A DNA stretch of 19,876 nucleotides from an uncultured Chloroflexota bacterium (GTDB lineage Bacteria; Chloroflexota; Anaerolineae; Aggregatilineales; Phototrophicaceae), in the NCBI GenBank assembly GCA_903904765.1, contig CAIVEA010000784.1:1-19876 (forward strand), written 5' to 3'. Made by a program: the position numbers and the translations under genes. The notes under the pieces were generated by a model. That model was not told the origin of the DNA and ran no database searches. It saw nothing but the letters and a program-made list of their open reading frames with translations. This document shows, piece after piece, positions 1 to 7,619 of this stretch. How positions within the stretch are numbered: the stretch's first letter is position 1; each line of letters begins with the position of its first letter.

Positions 1-271
1 CCATCCCTTCTCCCTCAGGGCGAAGGGTGTAAGACAAAAACGGGCATTGGTAGGGATACGACGCATGTTGTGTCCTCTTAGGTTTTTACGGGGAAAACAG
101 GACACGGCGCGAGAACACTTAACTCTAAAAAACCTACCCTTGTCAGCCCTTCCGTCCCCTCTCCGTAACTCCGAATACCGCTGGAGAGGGGAAGTAAGAT
201 GTATCTGTTGGTTTGACTCCCTTCGCCATGAGGGAGAAGGGATGGGGATGAGGGTTGGCTGGCGTATACGC
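1..271. repeat. Gene-free repeat region with G/C-polarised inverted repeats
   Basis: No convincing gene lies here, downstream of the rhamnose-mutarotase-like gene. Bases 1-25 and 221-245 are inverted copies matching at 24 of 25 positions. Between them, 156-164 (CCCCTCTCC) pairs perfectly with 183-191 around an 18-nt loop. A local hairpin also forms at 217-236 (CTCCCT with AGGGAG). The C-rich/G-rich polarity resembles the hairpins near 14857 and 16059. The layout suggests a miniature inverted-repeat element or a cluster of REP-like units, but the left end is cut by the window so its full extent is unknown. Small ORFs overlapping it follow the repeats and have no coding character. Confidence 0.6.
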
Positions 272-613
272 TCAATCGGTGTGGAACAATTCTTCCATCG
301 GTAGCCACCAGTTGCCCTCGGTGCTGCCTTTGGAGTTGCCTTCGTAAGGCGTTTGGCAGGGGTCTGTCACCGCCCACCATTCATGGGTGCGCGGGTCGTC
401 CGCCATCTTCTGCATATCCCCCGCCAGATCGTCCCCCACATACTCGAAATAGGCGAACAGCAGCCCATCTTTGTGGAAGATCGAATAGCGCCGGATGTTG
501 CACTCGTGAATTTTCGCCAGCACATCCGGCCAGACCGCCGCGTGCAGGCGCTTGTATTCCTCGTACTTTTCGGGCTTCAGCCGGATGATCTGTCCGAATC
601 GCTGTATGCTCAT
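272..613 (-). CDS. rhaM: L-rhamnose mutarotase family protein (DUF718/RhaM-like)
   Basis: This 113-residue protein belongs to the RhaM family (about 104 aa in E. coli), ferredoxin-like-fold enzymes that interconvert the alpha and beta anomers of L-rhamnose in the cytoplasm. Visible family features are the N-terminal motif with Tyr20, His24 and the VWP turn, the RRYSIF strand, and the HEWW then DPCQ segment near residues 75-87. Tyr, His and the Trp pair are the sugar-contacting positions known in RhaM. ATG at 613 follows a GAGGGC ribosome site that overlaps the upstream stop (621-623), so it is translationally linked to E1-beta. It is the last gene of the long minus-strand operon and the best hint that the transported sugar is a 6-deoxyhexose. 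Family members also sit in fucose and other sugar loci, so the exact substrate is open. Confidence 0.88.
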   Translation of the reverse strand: MSIQRFGQIIRLKPEKYEEYKRLHAAVWPDVLAKIHECNIRRYSIFHKDGLLFAYFEYVGDDLAGDMQKMADDPRTHEWWAVTDPCQTPYEGNSKGSTEGNWWLPMEELFHTD

Positions 614-620
614 GTTGCCC

Positions 621-1607
621 TCACGATGCCCGGTGGCTCATCACATCGCGGATGGCGCGTTCGATGCGCTTCACATTCGGGATCACTTCATCTTCCAGCG
701 GCGGGCTGTAGGCGATCAGTGCCCCGCCCATGTTCACCCGCAGCACGGGCGCTTCCAGCCAGTAGATGCCCTCGTTGGCAGCCAGCGAGACCACATCGCC
801 GCCCCATCCGGCAGCGTGCGGCGATTCTTCGACCACCACCAACCGCTTGGTCTTGGCGAGCGATTTCAGGATAGTGTCTTTGTCCAGCGGGGCGACGCTG
901 CGGAGGTCAATCACTTCTACATTGATGCCCTCGGCGGCGAGATTCTTGGCGGCTTCCAGCGAACGGTGCAACATCAGTTGCAGCGCCACCACTGTGACAT
1001 CCGTGCCTTCTAGCACCACCCGCGCTTCACCGGGCGGCATGGGCGGGGTATTATCCGGCACATCGCCCTTCAGGTTGTACAGTCCTTTGTGTTCCAGCAC
1101 GAATACCGGATTGTTCTCTCGGATTGCGCCGCGCAGCAGGCCGTAAGCGTCTACGGGTGTGGCAGGGGACACCACTTTAATTCCCGGAAAACTGGCTAAC
1201 CACGACTCGGCGCATTGGCTGTGCTGTGTGCCGAACCCGTTGCCGCCGCCCTGTGCAGCGCGGACGGTCAGCGGGACGACGAACTGCCCACCACTCATAT
1301 AACGGTATTTGGCGATCTGGTTGACGATCTGATCCATGACCACTGGAATGAAATCCGCGAACATCAATTCGACCACCGGACGCAGCCCTGTGATGGCCGC
1401 CCCCAGTGCCGAACCGAGAATAGCCTGTTCGGAGATGGGTGTGTCGAACACGCGCACCGCGCCGAATTCCTCGAATAAGCCGGGGGTCACTTTGAACGCG
1501 CCGCCCGCTTCTGCCACATCTTCGCCGTAGAAGATCACATCCTGATCGGCGCGCATCTCATCCGCGAGAGCTTTGACAACCGCTTCACGATAAGTCATTT
1601 CAGGCAT
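621..1607 (-). CDS. 2-oxoacid (pyruvate/acetoin) dehydrogenase E1 component, beta subunit
   Basis: This 328-residue cytoplasmic protein pairs with the E1-alpha encoded just upstream to form the thiamine-diphosphate decarboxylase of a 2-oxoacid dehydrogenase complex. The transketolase-type pyrimidine-binding domain occupies about residues 3-175, with the family segments FYGEDVAEAGGAFK, DTPISE and ELMFADF. A transketolase C-terminal domain follows, with LVVVEES near residue 260. The length fits PdhB/AcoB (about 325 aa). A GTG at 1616 would overlap the E1-alpha stop by four bases, but the GAAGGG ribosome site is spaced 8 nt from the ATG at 1607, so I use 1607. The AcoB, PdhB and branched-chain types cannot be separated from the sequence alone. 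E1-alpha ends 5 nt upstream and the mutarotase starts 7 nt downstream, so it is in the operon. Confidence 0.93.
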   Translation of the reverse strand: MPEMTYREAVVKALADEMRADQDVIFYGEDVAEAGGAFKVTPGLFEEFGAVRVFDTPISEQAILGSALGAAITGLRPVVELMFADFIPVVMDQIVNQIAKYRYMSGGQFVVPLTVRAAQGGGNGFGTQHSQCAESWLASFPGIKVVSPATPVDAYGLLRGAIRENNPVFVLEHKGLYNLKGDVPDNTPPMPPGEARVVLEGTDVTVVALQLMLHRSLEAAKNLAAEGINVEVIDLRSVAPLDKDTILKSLAKTKRLVVVEESPHAAGWGGDVVSLAANEGIYWLEAPVLRVNMGGALIAYSPPLEDEVIPNVKRIERAIRDVMSHRAS

Positions 1608-1612
1608 GACGC

Positions 1613-2587
1613 TCACCCTTCGTAGTAAACATCTTCATACAGCGATTCGACGGGCGGGTAGGGTTCGGCTTTCGCCCATTCCACCGCTTCATACACGACC
1701 TGTTCCGCGCCAGATTTCATCTCCTCGAACTCGACTTCATCCAACTGCCCTTCGGCAATCATGCGCTCTTTGAGGATGATGATCGGGTCGCGCTGCATCC
1801 ATTTTTCGAGTTCACCGGGGACGCGGTAGGCCGCCGGGTCGGTGCGCGAATGCCCGCGAAAGCGGTAGGTTTTGAGTTCGATCAGCGTGGGGCCGTTGCC
1901 AGCGCGGGCGTGGGCGGCGGCGGTTGCCACCGCGTCATGCACCGCTTCGGCATCCTGTCCATCCACAATGGCGGAGGGCATGGCATACGATTGAGCGCGG
2001 ACAGCCATATCCTCGACGGGGGTGGTCTTGTGCCAGATGCTATATTCGCCGTATAGGTTGTTCTCGCAGATGAATAGCACCGGCAGCTTACGGATGGCGG
2101 CGAAGTTCAGAGCTTCGTGGAACGTGCCGATGTTGGTCGCGCCTTCACCGAAGAATGTGACTGCGATCTTGCCCGTCTTTTTGACCGAGGCGGTCAGCGC
2201 CGCGCCAACCGCGATGGGCAGTTGCGCTCCTACGATGGCGTTCGCGCCCAGCAGCCCCACGCTGGCATCGGTCATGTGCATACTGCCGCCTTTGCCTTTG
2301 CATGCGCCGCTGACTTTGCCCATCATCTCGGCAGTCAGCGAACGCAGCGTCATCCCCAGCGCCAGCGCGTGATGATGACCGCGATAGGTGCAGGTGACGG
2401 TATCACCGGGTTGCAGCGCCGCTGCCATGCCCACCGCGCAGGCTTCTTGACCGATGGCGAGGTGTGTTGTTCCCCGGATGAGGTTGGCGAGGAACAACTC
2501 CTGTATTTTCTCTTCGACAATGCGGATTTCCAGCATCCGACGGAGCATCTGCTGCCGTGTACTGAGTCCCAATGCGCTAGGCATCAT
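1613..2587 (-). CDS. 2-oxoacid (pyruvate/acetoin) dehydrogenase E1 component, alpha subunit
   Basis: This 324-residue thiamine-diphosphate-binding E1-alpha subunit catalyses decarboxylation of a 2-oxo acid and reductive acylation of E2 lipoyl groups together with E1-beta. The GDG-type ThDP/Mg motif appears as GEGATN and is followed about 30 residues later by the ENN terminus. The family segment KGKGGSMHM and the phosphorylation-loop-like RGHSRTDPAAYR are present. The short length and the GANAIVG segment resemble the acetoin/pyruvate AcoA-PdhA type. An ATG at 2599 is open but has no ribosome site. GGGAG at about 2593-2597 precedes two consecutive ATGs (2587 and 2584) at normal spacing, so I start at 2587, with 2584 equally possible. 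It lies 20 nt after E2. Substrate identity (pyruvate, acetoin or another 2-oxo acid) is inferred, not shown. Confidence 0.93.
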   Translation of the reverse strand: MMPSALGLSTRQQMLRRMLEIRIVEEKIQELFLANLIRGTTHLAIGQEACAVGMAAALQPGDTVTCTYRGHHHALALGMTLRSLTAEMMGKVSGACKGKGGSMHMTDASVGLLGANAIVGAQLPIAVGAALTASVKKTGKIAVTFFGEGATNIGTFHEALNFAAIRKLPVLFICENNLYGEYSIWHKTTPVEDMAVRAQSYAMPSAIVDGQDAEAVHDAVATAAAHARAGNGPTLIELKTYRFRGHSRTDPAAYRVPGELEKWMQRDPIIILKERMIAEGQLDEVEFEEMKSGAEQVVYEAVEWAKAEPYPPVESLYEDVYYEG

Positions 2588-2607
2588 CACAGCTCCCATG
2601 AAAACGG

Positions 2608-3951
2608 TTAACGTGAAAAATGATCGAGTTCAGCTTGGAACGCAGCCATGAAGCGTCCCAGACTCATGCCATCCACCACACGATGATCGCCACTGAGCGT
2701 GAGGTGTACCGTGTGCCGGACGTGCAGGCCGCCCTGCCGGACGACGGGGCGCTGTTTGATCGCCCCCACCGCCAGAATGCCCACCTGCGGCGGGTTAATC
2801 ACCGCCGTGAAATGGTCAACCTGACTAATCACACCCAGATTGCTGATGGTGAACGTCCCTGCGCTCAAATCCTGCGCTTGCAGGCTGTTTTCGCGGGCGC
2901 GGCGGATCAGGTCATGACTGGCCGCCGCCAGTCCTTGCAGCGAAAGATGCTGCGCCTTCGGGATGACAGGCGTAATTAAGCCATCTTTCAGCGCCACCGC
3001 AATGGCAAGGTTGATGTCGGGATGGCGATACAAACGCGAGTCGCTGTAGGTAGCGTTTAATTCCGGCACTTTGAGCAGGGTTTGCACCGTCACGTATTGC
3101 ACCAGATCGTTCAGGCGTGGTTGCGGTGCGGGGAACTGCTCCAGTTTGTACAGCGTGTCCTCTAAATCGAACTCGCCCGTGACGTAGAAATGTGGCGCTT
3201 CCCGCATACTCTCCGACAGGCGCTTGCCGATGGTCTGGCGCATGCGCGACAGCAGGATTTCGCCCGTGTCGGTGATGCCGGGGGGCGGCATGGATGGCGC
3301 TTCCGGTTGCGGTTCGGGTGGCGCTGTATCCTCGAAGAACTCCGGCAGTTCTTTGGTTTTGCTTTTGTCCTTATAGGCTTGCAGGTCAGCCAACCGGATG
3401 GGGTTTTGCACCCCGGCAGCTAGCACATTTTCCAACTGAATGCCCATTTCGCGGGCGGCGCGGCGCACTTTGGGCAGCGCCAGCGGCATCTCGTCCTGCT
3501 TGACGGCGGGTATCTGTTCGGTGGCAGTCGCCAGATGGCGCTCCACATCGCGGCGGGTGATTCTCCCGCCTACGCCTGTCCCTTCCAGATGTTCCAGATC
3601 AATGTTGTGTTGCAGCACAAGACGCTGCGCGACGGGAGAGAGCATGGTGCGGCGCGGGTCGCTGCCACCCTCGTCATCGTCGTCCATTGCGCTCGGCGCG
3701 ATCAGCGGGGTGTCATCCGGTGCGATCACCCGTGCGATCACCGCGCCGACTGCCACTTCTTCCCCTGCTTCCACCAACCGGTTGATGAGGACACCGCCAG
3801 CTATCGCTTCCAGTTCCACATCGGCCTTGTCAGATTCGACAATGGCGATGGCCTCACCCTTTTGCACCCGTTCGCCGGGGCTTTTCAACCAGCGCACCAC
3901 TTTTCCCGAATTGGTGTCAAACCCCAGATTGGGCATCAATATATCGGTCAC
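2608..3951 (-). CDS. Dihydrolipoamide acyltransferase (E2) with two subunit-binding-like domains
   Basis: This 447-residue core E2 of the 2-oxoacid dehydrogenase complex transfers the acyl group from lipoyl-lysine to CoA. The layout from the GTG start is as follows. The lipoyl domain (1-80) has the ESDKA lipoylation site at Lys42. An acidic linker follows, then a canonical peripheral subunit-binding domain (about 104-140) with GTGVGGRITRRDV. A second, degenerate domain of the same type lies at about 159-193 (PKVRRAAREMGI then IRLADLQAY). A Pro-rich linker leads to the catalytic domain (about 230-447), ending in HRVVDG with the active-site His and Asp. An ATG at 3966 overlaps the tautomerase stop, but AGGAGG lies 6 nt before GTG at 3951, and that start gives a typical E2 N-terminus (TDILMPNLG). 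No E3 gene is nearby. Confidence 0.92.
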   Translation of the reverse strand: MTDILMPNLGFDTNSGKVVRWLKSPGERVQKGEAIAIVESDKADVELEAIAGGVLINRLVEAGEEVAVGAVIARVIAPDDTPLIAPSAMDDDDEGGSDPRRTMLSPVAQRLVLQHNIDLEHLEGTGVGGRITRRDVERHLATATEQIPAVKQDEMPLALPKVRRAAREMGIQLENVLAAGVQNPIRLADLQAYKDKSKTKELPEFFEDTAPPEPQPEAPSMPPPGITDTGEILLSRMRQTIGKRLSESMREAPHFYVTGEFDLEDTLYKLEQFPAPQPRLNDLVQYVTVQTLLKVPELNATYSDSRLYRHPDINLAIAVALKDGLITPVIPKAQHLSLQGLAAASHDLIRRARENSLQAQDLSAGTFTISNLGVISQVDHFTAVINPPQVGILAVGAIKQRPVVRQGGLHVRHTVHLTLSGDHRVVDGMSLGRFMAAFQAELDHFSR

Positions 3952-3962
3952 TGCCCACCTCC

Positions 3963-4193
3963 TCATTCCGTTCCAGACGTGGCTTCCTCGTCGGTCTGTG
4001 TGCCAGCGGGCGTGGACAGGAGCAGTTTGCCGCCCCGCGCTGCATCACCGTTCTCGATGGTCTGAAAAATGATGAGCACATCCTCGCGGCGTGCGCCTGC
4101 TTCTTCTACCAGCGCGGTAGTCATGCGTTCCACCACCTGCTCTTTTTGCTTCACTGAGCGTCCCGGTGCCCAGTAGACAATCACAGTAGGCAT
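3963..4193 (-). CDS. 4-oxalocrotonate tautomerase-like small enzyme
   Basis: This 76-residue member of the tautomerase superfamily has proline as the second codon product, the catalytic N-terminal base after Met removal. The N-terminal beta strand PTVIVYWAPGRS and the following helix rich in K, E and Q match the family. An Arg lies near position 12, where the family keeps a substrate-binding Arg. Typical members are about 62 residues; this one carries an extra C-terminal tail of roughly 14 polar residues. AGGA of the ribosome site sits 8 nt before ATG and is embedded around the permease stop (4199-4201). A keto-enol tautomerase between a sugar transporter and a 2-oxoacid dehydrogenase suggests it interconverts an enol or 2-oxo acid pathway intermediate. 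That role is inferred; tautomerases are catalytically promiscuous. Confidence 0.8.
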   Translation of the reverse strand: MPTVIVYWAPGRSVKQKEQVVERMTTALVEEAGARREDVLIIFQTIENGDAARGGKLLLSTPAGTQTDEEATSGTE

Positions 4194-4198
4194 GGTTT

Positions 4199-5068
4199 TT
4201 ATCCTTTGACCGCGCCGAAGGTCAGGCCACGAACGAGATTACGCTGCGTGAGCAGCACGAACACAATCGCTGGAATCATCATAATCACGCTCATCGCACA
4301 CATCCCTCTCCAGTCTACAGTAAATTGTTCCGTAAAATCGAAAAGACCGGGCGGGAATGTTTTGGCGGTGGCATTTCGTGCCAGAACGCTGACGATCTGG
4401 AACTCATTCCACGCGGCGAGGAAGGCGAAAATTCCCGCTGCCGCCAGTCCGGGCAGCGCCAGTGGCAAATCCACCCGCCAGAATGCCGACCAGTAGCCGC
4501 AACCGTCAATGTAGGCCGCTTCGGTCAGGTCGCGGGGAATCTGGCGGAAGAAGCCATCCATCAGCCAGACGGTGAAGGGGATGTTGATGGCGACATATAC
4601 AAAGGCCACGCTGTAGACGCTGTTTAAGATTTTGAGTTGGTTGAACAGGATGAACAGCGGCAGGCTGAGTGCCACCCCCGGCACCGTGCGCGACAGCATG
4701 ATGGCGAGGAAGGTCAGCGTGTGCAGGCGGAAGCGGAAGCGCGAGAAAGCGTAGGCTGCCAGCGTCCCCGCCACCAACGAAAGGCCGGTGCTGATGAGGG
4801 CGGCGACCATCGAGTTCGCCATGTAGTTTTCGACGGGGACGCGCTGCTGAAGATCGGGGTTCAGGCCGAACATATTGGCGAACGCTTCCAGCGTCAACTC
4901 GCGGGGAATCCATACGGGAGGGGAGGCGTTAATCTCACCATTGGAACGGAAGGCTGTCATGATGATCCAGAAGCCGGGCAAGGCCAGCGCCAGCATCACG
5001 ACCCACGCGAACACATTGATGAGCATTTGATTACGGTGACGGGCAGCAAAGATATTGGATGTGGTCAT
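4199..5068 (-). CDS. Carbohydrate ABC transporter permease (MalG/UgpE-like)
   Basis: This 289-residue integral membrane protein is one of two permease subunits of a CUT1-type sugar importer. Six hydrophobic segments are visible, starting with MLINVFAWVVMLALALPGFWI at the N-terminus. The cytoplasmic EAA loop, which contacts the ATPase, is clear: EAAYIDGCGYWSAFWRVDLP at about residues 185-205. A long periplasmic-type loop follows the first segment, as usual for MalG-like subunits. Its ATG overlaps the stop of the upstream permease by four bases (ATGA), so the two are translationally coupled. The tautomerase follows 5 nt after its stop. The locus encodes no ATP-binding subunit, so a shared MsmK/UgpC-type ATPase from elsewhere is presumably recruited. 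Confidence 0.93.
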   Translation of the reverse strand: MTTSNIFAARHRNQMLINVFAWVVMLALALPGFWIIMTAFRSNGEINASPPVWIPRELTLEAFANMFGLNPDLQQRVPVENYMANSMVAALISTGLSLVAGTLAAYAFSRFRFRLHTLTFLAIMLSRTVPGVALSLPLFILFNQLKILNSVYSVAFVYVAINIPFTVWLMDGFFRQIPRDLTEAAYIDGCGYWSAFWRVDLPLALPGLAAAGIFAFLAAWNEFQIVSVLARNATAKTFPPGLFDFTEQFTVDWRGMCAMSVIMMIPAIVFVLLTQRNLVRGLTFGAVKG

Positions 5069-6042
5069 TGGATGACCCTCGATTTAACCAGTTGTCGGAA
5101 GAAATATAACGTAAATACCACTGATACGATCACCGTCACCCATGACATGGCGCTGCCGAGGCCGAACTTGGTGTCCTCGATGGCCAGCCGCGTGACATAC
5201 GTCCAGATCAGTTCGGTGCGGTGAGCCGGGCCGCCGTCCGTCATGATTCGCACCACATCGTAAGCGCGGGCAACATCCAACGAGCGAATGGTCAGGGCGA
5301 TATAAGTAAAGGGCGTGAGCAGCGGCACGGTGATATGCCGGAATTTCTGCCAGCCGTTCGCGCCGTCTACATCGGCTGCTTCGTACACTTCGCTGGGCAG
5401 CGAGAGCGTTCCTGCCAGCAGGATGATGGTCATCATGGGCAGGTTCATCCAGATGATGGCGATCATGATGGAGATCATGCCTAATGGTTCATCCACCAAC
5501 CACGCCGGACGCTGTGCTTCGGTGATGAGGTTGAGCGATACCAGCGCGTTATTCACCAGCCCCAGATTCGAGTTGAAAAACCAGCGGAACTGGAAGCCGA
5601 CGAGGATGGGGGCGAACATCATGGGCATCATCAACAGTGTTCGCAGAATCCCTTGTCCGCGTGTGACTTTGGCGAGCAGTTGCGATAGCCCCAGCGCCAG
5701 CACATATTCGAGGTTGACGGTGATCGCCAGAAAGACGAGGGTGTTGATGAAGGCACGCCAGAACGTTTCATCCTGCAACAGCCTGCCGTAGTTATTGAAC
5801 ATCTTGCCCGCGTTGAAGGCGAGGCTGGTGGGTTTCAACAGTTCATACGGTGTGAAACTCACATACAGGGAGTAGAGCAGCGGGAAGGCGGTGACGAGGA
5901 TAATCGCCACCAGCGACGGCATAATGAGGATGAACGGAAAGCGTGAGTTGCCGAATGGCCCCCCTTTGGGGCGTTTCTTGCGGGCAGCAGGAAGGGGCGG
6001 GGGATTGGCAGGCGTTGCCAGAACTGGCTGCGAGGTTCCCAT
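5065..6042 (-). CDS. Carbohydrate ABC transporter permease (MalF/UgpA-like)
   Basis: This 325-residue first permease subunit of the CUT1-type importer has a Pro/Lys-rich cytoplasmic N-terminus (about 30 residues), then six membrane segments beginning with FILIMPSLVAIILVTAFPLL. The EAA loop reads EAADVDGANGWQKFRHITVP. An in-frame GTG at 6123 would give a 352-residue form, but it lies inside a perfect 9-bp hairpin stem and adds a non-family extension. The ATG at 6042 gives a normal permease start and is preferred, although its ribosome site (AAGGGA, 17 nt upstream) is distant. The stop overlaps the start of the second permease. The gene is separated from the exported binding-protein gene by about 100 nt containing the hairpin, which probably lowers permease expression relative to the binding protein. 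Confidence 0.9.
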   Translation of the reverse strand: MGTSQPVLATPANPPPLPAARKKRPKGGPFGNSRFPFILIMPSLVAIILVTAFPLLYSLYVSFTPYELLKPTSLAFNAGKMFNNYGRLLQDETFWRAFINTLVFLAITVNLEYVLALGLSQLLAKVTRGQGILRTLLMMPMMFAPILVGFQFRWFFNSNLGLVNNALVSLNLITEAQRPAWLVDEPLGMISIMIAIIWMNLPMMTIILLAGTLSLPSEVYEAADVDGANGWQKFRHITVPLLTPFTYIALTIRSLDVARAYDVVRIMTDGGPAHRTELIWTYVTRLAIEDTKFGLGSAMSWVTVIVSVVFTLYFFRQLVKSRVIQ

Positions 6043-6100
6043 GATTTGTGAAACCGTGTTCCCTTCGGACGAAGAATGACCTATTGGGGTTGGTACGAAA

Positions 6101-6123
6101 GTGGGGCGCAGGTCGCGCCCCAC
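6101..6123 (-). promoter_or_regulatory. Intercistronic perfect hairpin between binding protein and permeases
   Basis: GTGGGGCGC (6101-6109) pairs perfectly with GCGCCCCAC (6115-6123) around a 5-nt loop, in the gap between the exported binding-protein stop (6145) and the permease start (6042). On the minus strand only TTTC follows, so it is not a classical strong terminator. In maltose-type operons such structures stabilise the upstream message or cause partial termination, giving excess binding protein over permease. That function is inferred from position. Confidence 0.75.
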
Positions 6124-6144
6124 TCTGGCAAAACGGTGAACGGG

Positions 6145-7503
6145 TTAGCCGTAGTAGCCGGCATCCGCCAGCAGTTGCTTGGCTTCCGCTGCTGCTGCAT
6201 CCAGACCTTCTTGTGCGCTCACGTCGCCCAGAATGATGGCCTGAAGGCGCGGGTAGAACAGGTTCGAGAACGGAATCCATTCCGCGATCAGCGGCGGGGT
6301 CTTGAAGTCTTCGCTGATCTGGGTACGAGCGACCTCAAGGCGGTGTTGATCCAGCGGATTGGCCGCGCTGCCGGCATCGGCAATCACGCGATTCCATACA
6401 TCATCACGTACCGGCAGGAAGCCCAGTGTGGCTTCTTCGTAGGCGACACGTTCCGAGGTCAGGAACTTGATCAACTGCGCGGCGGCTTCCTTGTTCTGGG
6501 AAGTCATGGGGATGGAGAAGGCGTGCGCGCCTGCCCAACCGGTGGGACGAGCACCGTCATTCGAGAAGCCGTTGAAACCGCGAGCCAGACCGAAGTTGCC
6601 CGCGACCTTGCAGCTGTTCGGGTCCTGGAAGTAGCTGTACCAGCCGTACCATTCCAGCTTGGCCGACACGTCATCGTTGCAGAAGTTGGCCGCATCGCCG
6701 TCCCACAGCAGGGAGGTGGTGTCGTTGGGGATGATGCCGTCCACATACCAGTTGCGGAGTAGTTCAGCCACCTGCACGCCCACTGCGTTGTTGAACGAGG
6801 GTTCCCAGTTCTCATCGAACAGAGCGCCACCGCTGGCGAACAGCAGTTCATAGAAGCGGCCGGTCAGGGCTTCTTCTTTACCCGCCAGACCGTAACCATA
6901 CTTGCTGTAACCATTGGCGACGAAGAAACGCCCCTGCGCGTCAATCTCTTCCAGCGTGGTCGGGATGACCAGATCGTTGCCCGTCGCGGTCTTGTAGGCG
7001 GCCTGCACATCGGCGTTGTCGTACAGATCGGTGCGGTAGTACAGGGCGGACACATCGGCATGGCGCGGGATCAGTTGCAGATTGCCATCAATGGTGGCGG
7101 CTTCGATGATCGCCGGGCTGAAGGCGGCCAGTTCTTCGGCGCTGAAGTAGTTGTTCAGCGGTTCCACGAAACCGTTGTACTTCGACATGAAGCTGGTGTG
7201 ATTCCACGCCACATCATAATCGGCGGCGCCGGTGGCATAGTCGGTGGTCAACTTCTGGTCAATGGCGAAGCCGTCCAGCAGGCCGACGATTTCGACCTTC
7301 GCGCCAGTCGCTTCTTCAAACACGGGAATGGAGGCGTACATCGCTTCGTACTGGCCGCCGCCAATCGCCAGCATGCGAATGGTGATGCCACTCAGGTCTT
7401 TGTCCAGCCCCGCGTATTGCGGTTCGGCATCTTGCGCGGTGGCAGGCACGAGTACCAGTGCGCTGAAGGCCATAACCAGAATCAGAAATAATACTTTCCG
7501 CAT
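6145..7503 (-). CDS. Exported sugar ABC transporter substrate-binding protein
   Basis: This 452-residue family 1 (maltose-type) solute-binding protein captures the sugar outside the membrane and delivers it to the two downstream permeases. A Sec signal peptide is clear: Met-Arg-Lys, then a hydrophobic stretch (about residues 4-20) ending at PATAQDA, with likely cleavage after ATA. No lipobox cysteine is present, so it is not an obvious lipoprotein. The first beta strand follows (GITIRMLAIGG) with two-lobe features downstream, including the C-terminal WIPFSNLFYPRLQ helix. AAGGAGA lies 6 nt before the ATG at 7503. The more upstream ATG at 7542 would add residues in front of a typical signal and is rejected. 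It sits 116 nt behind the signal-less homologue. Confidence 0.93.
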   Translation of the reverse strand: MRKVLFLILVMAFSALVLVPATAQDAEPQYAGLDKDLSGITIRMLAIGGGQYEAMYASIPVFEEATGAKVEIVGLLDGFAIDQKLTTDYATGAADYDVAWNHTSFMSKYNGFVEPLNNYFSAEELAAFSPAIIEAATIDGNLQLIPRHADVSALYYRTDLYDNADVQAAYKTATGNDLVIPTTLEEIDAQGRFFVANGYSKYGYGLAGKEEALTGRFYELLFASGGALFDENWEPSFNNAVGVQVAELLRNWYVDGIIPNDTTSLLWDGDAANFCNDDVSAKLEWYGWYSYFQDPNSCKVAGNFGLARGFNGFSNDGARPTGWAGAHAFSIPMTSQNKEAAAQLIKFLTSERVAYEEATLGFLPVRDDVWNRVIADAGSAANPLDQHRLEVARTQISEDFKTPPLIAEWIPFSNLFYPRLQAIILGDVSAQEGLDAAAAEAKQLLADAGYYG

Positions 7504-7619
7504 GGTGAGTCTCCTTAAAAAGATCGAACAAACGGATTGCAACTTCAGAACTACCAGAAAGTGCCGGACGTTTTGTACTTCACGCTCCTCTCTCTGTCTA
7601 AGTGCATCATTCAGGCGGC

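Noticed and set aside
1..271. Possible CRISPR or tandem-repeat array
   Set aside because: Repeat units are inverted, few and unevenly spaced; no regular spacer pattern and no cas genes.
6043..6123. N-terminal extension of the first permease starting at GTG 6123
   Set aside because: The extension starts inside a perfect hairpin stem and lacks family similarity; the ATG at 6042 gives a normal permease start.
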